Below, piece after piece: positions 33,128 through 35,563 of a stretch of DNA of 35,563 bases. The DNA comes from CAYRWR01 sp964537555 (GTDB lineage: Bacteria; Spirochaetota; Brevinematia; Brevinematales; CAYRWR01), in assembly GCA_964537555.1 (NCBI GenBank), contig CAZIAD010000036.1, forward strand, positions 1-35,563. Direction: 5' to 3'. Numbering within the stretch: position 1 is the stretch's first letter; every line of letters starts with the position of its first letter. Below the pieces are notes generated by a model, which saw nothing but the letters and a program-made list of their open reading frames with translations, had not been told where the DNA came from and ran no database searches. The position numbers were made by a program, and so were the translations under genes.

Positions 33128-33559
33128 ATGCCTGATTCAGATCTTTTAAACCAGTTAAACAGCTTTAAAAATAATAGCGGCAATCAGCCGAAGAAAAACG
33201 AAGAGAATGAATCGGGGGCAGGACTTCGCCTAACCCGTATTGATGTGCAGATACCTGCGGTCTATACCTTAAAAGGTATGGAATCAGAAGGGACTATCAT
33301 CAATATCTCCAGCGGAGGAGTGGCCATGGAGGTAAAGCAGATCTTTGTACTGGGTGACATTCTGCGCATCCAGTTTAAATTCCCCGGAAACAAAAATGAT
33401 TCCTCGGTAGATTTCTGGGGGATAGTCAAGAATGTTTCCCACGGTGTCATCGGATTAAAATTTGAAGAACTGTCTCATGATATGGAGCGCAAACTGGAAG
33501 AATATGTCAATGACATGCTCAGAGCCAGGGGACTGGCTCACCAGGAAAAATATCAATAA
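33128..33559 (+). CDS. PilZ-domain protein
   Basis: 143 residues starting at ATG 33128 (GGAGG six bases upstream); a longer frame beginning inside the STAS gene is unlikely. Charged, Asn-rich lead (LLNQLNSFKNNSGNQPKKNEENESG), then a PilZ-like domain: LRLTRIDVQIPAVYTL, GTIINISSGGVAMEV with the N-x-S-x-x-G motif, DILRIQFKFP and FWGIVKNVSHGVIGLKFEEL. The first arginine signature is not the perfect RxxxR, so binding of cyclic-di-GMP is uncertain. PilZ proteins relay cyclic-di-GMP to motility or surface functions. It forms a unit with xseB and the STAS protein. A terminator follows at 33561-33591. Confidence 0.88.
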   Translation: MPDSDLLNQLNSFKNNSGNQPKKNEENESGAGLRLTRIDVQIPAVYTLKGMESEGTIINISSGGVAMEVKQIFVLGDILRIQFKFPGNKNDSSVDFWGIVKNVSHGVIGLKFEELSHDMERKLEEYVNDMLRARGLAHQEKYQ

Positions 33560-33560
33560 A

Positions 33561-33591
33561 AAAAAGCTCCGCTGAAATGCGGAGCTTTTTT
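33561..33591. terminator. Bidirectional terminator between PilZ and bactofilin genes
   Basis: AGCTCCGC, loop TGAAAT, GCGGAGCT, with T-run on the right and an A-run on the left. Serves both convergent genes. Confidence 0.92.
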
Positions 33592-33605
33592 ATGAATGGT
33601 TATAC

Positions 33606-34043
33606 TTACTTATTCTGTTGATTTTGTCCATGCTGCTGATTCTGATTGCCCTGAGGAGTACCGGACTGCTGATGGGAATGACTGCTCTCACCTTTCTTAG
33701 TCATAGTACATTTTCCATTGTACATACAGCCTGACTCTATGATCAGATCCGGAGTCTCGATGTCTCCGTTTAGCTTGGCTTTGTTGAACAATTCCAGCTT
33801 TTCAGAAGCAGTGACATTGCCGTGTATGGTACCGTAATTGGTGATCACACCGGCTTTGATAGTAGCACGTACTTCTGCATTGGGCCCTATAATAAGATGT
33901 CCGGTAGCGTCTATATCACCGTCGAACTTCCCCTTGATCATCAGTGATTTTGAAAAACGCATGGTACCAGAAAAATTAATATCCTGGGCTAATACTGTGT
34001 CAATCTCGCTCTCATCAAATGGTAACTCAGCATTCTTTGCCAT
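33606..34043 (-). CDS. Bactofilin
   Basis: 145 residues. Bactofilins form cytoskeletal filaments at the membrane that shape cells. The core (about 15-110) has the beta-helix pattern: INFSGTMRFSKSLMIKGKFDG, then ATGHLIIGPNAEVRATIKAG, ITNYGTIHGNVTASEKLELF and GDIETPDLIIESGCMYNG. The tail (about 117-145) is low-complexity and rich in Gln, Asn, His and Ser, with no clear function. AGGGG lies nine bases before the ATG and a promoter at 34075-34103. A bactofilin is typical of spirochaetes, where these proteins set helical cell form. Identification strong. Confidence 0.95.
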   Translation of the reverse strand: MAKNAELPFDESEIDTVLAQDINFSGTMRFSKSLMIKGKFDGDIDATGHLIIGPNAEVRATIKAGVITNYGTIHGNVTASEKLELFNKAKLNGDIETPDLIIESGCMYNGKCTMTKKGESSHSHQQSGTPQGNQNQQHGQNQQNK

Positions 34044-34074
34044 TATTCATTTCCCCTTAAATTTAAGTTCAATA

Positions 34075-34103
34075 ATTATCACTGATAGTCTGGTTTTTGT
34101 CAA
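34075..34103 (-). promoter_or_regulatory. Promoter of the bactofilin gene
   Basis: Minus strand: TTGACA at 34103-34098, 17-base spacer, GATAAT at 34080-34075. Confidence 0.75.
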
Positions 34104-34130
34104 ATCAATGGAGCAGGAGAACAGATTTCA

Positions 34131-34159
34131 TTGATTTTTCCTCTCCTGATATCTATAAT
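34131..34159 (+). promoter_or_regulatory. Promoter of the TraB/GumN-like gene
   Basis: TTGATT at 34131-34136, 17-base spacer, TATAAT at 34154-34159, 27 bases before the ATG at 34187. Confidence 0.75.
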
Positions 34160-34186
34160 ATATACAAGCTGTTAAAAGGAATCAAC

Positions 34187-35065
34187 ATGAGATATCTCAA
34201 ACTAAGCCAACTTCTGATATTATTAATATTTTTTCTGGGTGGATGTGATCCCAACACCCGGCCCGTACAAAAAAATCTACACAGCCTGTGGAAAGTAAAA
34301 GGAACTAAAAATACCGTATACTTCCTGGGCTCAATACATGTGGGCAGGCCTGATATGTATCCCCTCCCCGATATCGTGTCGCGGGCCTTTACTAAGAGTG
34401 ATTACCTGGTAGTAGAATTAGATATCAGCAAAGTGAATAATGTAGAGATGATGAGTCATATGATGTATCCTCTGGGAGATAATCTCAAAAAACATATCGA
34501 TGAGCAGACTTATCTGGACCTCATAGCTCTCACAGAAAGTCACCATGTCCCTCAGTTTACAATAAAACGTCTTTATCCCTGGGCAGTCAGCTCTACCCTG
34601 GATATGCTGCTCCTTATGGATCAGGGTTACCGCCCTGATCTGGGGATCGACATGCATTTTCTGACTCTTAATAAATCCAAAAAACCGGTACTGGAGCTGG
34701 AAACAGCACAGCAACAGATGAAGGTATTTCAAGATATAAGTGAAGAGGAACAGATACAGATGCTCCGGACCAGTATTTATTCCAACCAAAATAATATCAG
34801 GATCATGGATACTTTGGTAGAGGCCTGGAAAAGAGGGGATAGTGCCTCGGTATCCCAGTATTATATTGGTGAAGCCCTGTCCAATCAGGCTCAACTCTAT
34901 GAAAATCTCCTGTTTCAAAGAAATAAGACCATGACCGATAAGATCCTCACATATCTAGACGATAATGAGGATTACTTTGTGATCGTGGGCCTGGCTCATT
35001 TCTGCGGGCCGGGCAGTATCCTGGATCTGCTATCCCAGGCCGGCTACACTGTGGAACAGTTATAA
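34187..35065 (+). CDS. TraB/GumN-family lipoprotein
   Basis: About 292 residues from ATG 34187 (AAAGGA upstream). Lipoprotein signal MRYLKLSQLLILLIFFLGGC (Cys20). The mature part is a TraB/GumN domain: SLWKVKGTKNTVYFLGSIHVG near 36-56, YPLPDIVSRAFTKSDYLVVE, GIDMHFLTL, KPVLELETAQQQM and the C-terminal VIVGLAHFCGPGSILDLL. The two histidines in GSIHVG and GLAHFCG are the conserved pair of this family, which is proposed to be a metal-dependent peptidase fold. It follows a good promoter and ends nine bases before the S4 gene, so they form a unit. Role in the envelope is unknown. Confidence 0.92.
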   Translation: MRYLKLSQLLILLIFFLGGCDPNTRPVQKNLHSLWKVKGTKNTVYFLGSIHVGRPDMYPLPDIVSRAFTKSDYLVVELDISKVNNVEMMSHMMYPLGDNLKKHIDEQTYLDLIALTESHHVPQFTIKRLYPWAVSSTLDMLLLMDQGYRPDLGIDMHFLTLNKSKKPVLELETAQQQMKVFQDISEEEQIQMLRTSIYSNQNNIRIMDTLVEAWKRGDSASVSQYYIGEALSNQAQLYENLLFQRNKTMTDKILTYLDDNEDYFVIVGLAHFCGPGSILDLLSQAGYTVEQL

Positions 35066-35074
35066 GGAAAGAAT

Positions 35075-35482
35075 ATGACCGAAAACAAGATGCGCCTGGA
35101 TAAGTGGCTCAAGATCGCCCGCTTTTTCAAGCAACGTACCCGGGCCCATGAGGCTATCCTGAGCGGAGAGGTTAAAGTCAACGAAGAGAAGGTAAAACCT
35201 GCCCGCATGGTGGGTGCAGGAGATAAACTCACTATCAAGCTGGATCACTTTTACCGTAAATTTGAGATCAAGGCAATCAGTCATAAGTCTATCTCCCGGG
35301 CTGATGCCAGGGAACTGTATCGCATGGAGGACAGTCCTCTCAATGAAGGCCCCATGGCAGACTATCTGGATATCTGGAGAGAACAGGAGAAGGAGAACCG
35401 TAAAGAATGGCGCGAATGGGGCGGCAAGATCTCCAAAAAAGCACGCAGAGAACTAAATAAACAAAAGTACCAGGATGTATAA
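35075..35482 (+). CDS. S4-domain RNA-binding protein (Hsp15-like)
   Basis: 135 residues. The S4 RNA-binding domain covers about 5-65 (MRLDKWLKIARFFKQRTRAH, SGEVKVNEEKVKPARMVGAGD). The C-terminal extension (ADARELYRMED, then a charged helix with KKARRELNKQK) fits the Hsp15 layout, whose E. coli member recognises stalled 50S subunits that carry a nascent chain; the shorter RqcP type lacks this tail. AAGGAAAG precedes the ATG. It shares a transcript with the TraB/GumN-like gene. It should act on ribosomes in the cytosol. S4 domain is certain; Hsp15 function is inferred from layout. Confidence 0.9.
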   Translation: MTENKMRLDKWLKIARFFKQRTRAHEAILSGEVKVNEEKVKPARMVGAGDKLTIKLDHFYRKFEIKAISHKSISRADARELYRMEDSPLNEGPMADYLDIWREQEKENRKEWREWGGKISKKARRELNKQKYQDV

Positions 35483-35497
35483 CAAATCTGAGAAGAA

Positions 35498-35531
35498 GGA
35501 CTCTCGCAAAGACGCAAAGTGCGCAGAGATG
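35498..35531. repeat. CGCAAAG/GCGCAGAG repeat motif
   Basis: Just after the S4 gene, ACTCTCGCAAAGACGCAAAG is followed by a GCGCAGAG unit. It resembles short intergenic repeats scattered in many bacterial genomes. The stretch continues to the window end with no gene visible. Confidence 0.45.
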
Positions 35532-35563
35532 TGTTTTATGAAAATCACATCCTTCGAAAATAT

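Overview
The window looks like chromosomal DNA from a diderm (two-membrane) bacterium, most likely a spirochaete or close relative. Supporting signs are many lipoproteins with relaxed lipoboxes, a small outer-membrane beta-barrel, a bactofilin, STAS and PilZ regulators, and a McsA-McsB-ClpC stress module of the kind best known from Firmicutes. Lineage is inferred from gene content only; no rRNA is present. Gene density is high, genes sit in short operons, and many start sites have clear Shine-Dalgarno sites and sigma70-like promoters with 17-base spacers. No CRISPR array, phage, insertion sequence or antibiotic-resistance gene was seen.

Layout. 1-4309: an SH3-like exported protein running off the left edge, a 450-base non-coding stretch that may be a dispersed element, then leftward alaA behind a small membrane protein and three related small exported proteins. 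4320-8679: leftward mcsA-mcsB-clpC, with no ctsR. 8696-11400: rightward glnD. 11397-15088: leftward unit of two paralogous GAF/ATPase proteins and a parvulin. 15130-17239: ychF and a divergent EamA transporter. 17255-21088: a TetR regulator, then glyS-plsY. 21108-25996: two exported proteins (one with a seven-repeat propeller) and a two-gene sugar-metabolism unit. 26010-30808: an OMP-like barrel, a GH13 lipoprotein and a propeller-like lipoprotein. 30816-32455: a DUF1349-like protein, tRNA-Ser(GGA) and a second DMT-type transporter. 32504-33591: xseB, a STAS protein and a PilZ protein. 33606-35482: bactofilin, a TraB/GumN-like lipoprotein and an S4 RNA-binding protein.

Most notable points. 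(1) The McsB homologue keeps the arginines expected to hold nucleotide, but the residues aligned with the catalytic positions of Bacillus McsB are changed, so it may be a pseudokinase working with McsA and ClpC. (2) The two adjacent GAF/ATPase proteins keep a GHKL ATP site, lack a standard phospho-accepting histidine, and carry a 21-residue helical repeat in six and four copies. (3) One palindromic TTGCAA hexamer at 31622-31627 is placed to serve as the -35 element of two divergent promoters, for tRNA-Ser and for a transporter gene. (4) Three tandem small exported proteins form a little-known family in front of alaA. Comparisons with Bacillus or E. coli proteins are from memory and need alignment.
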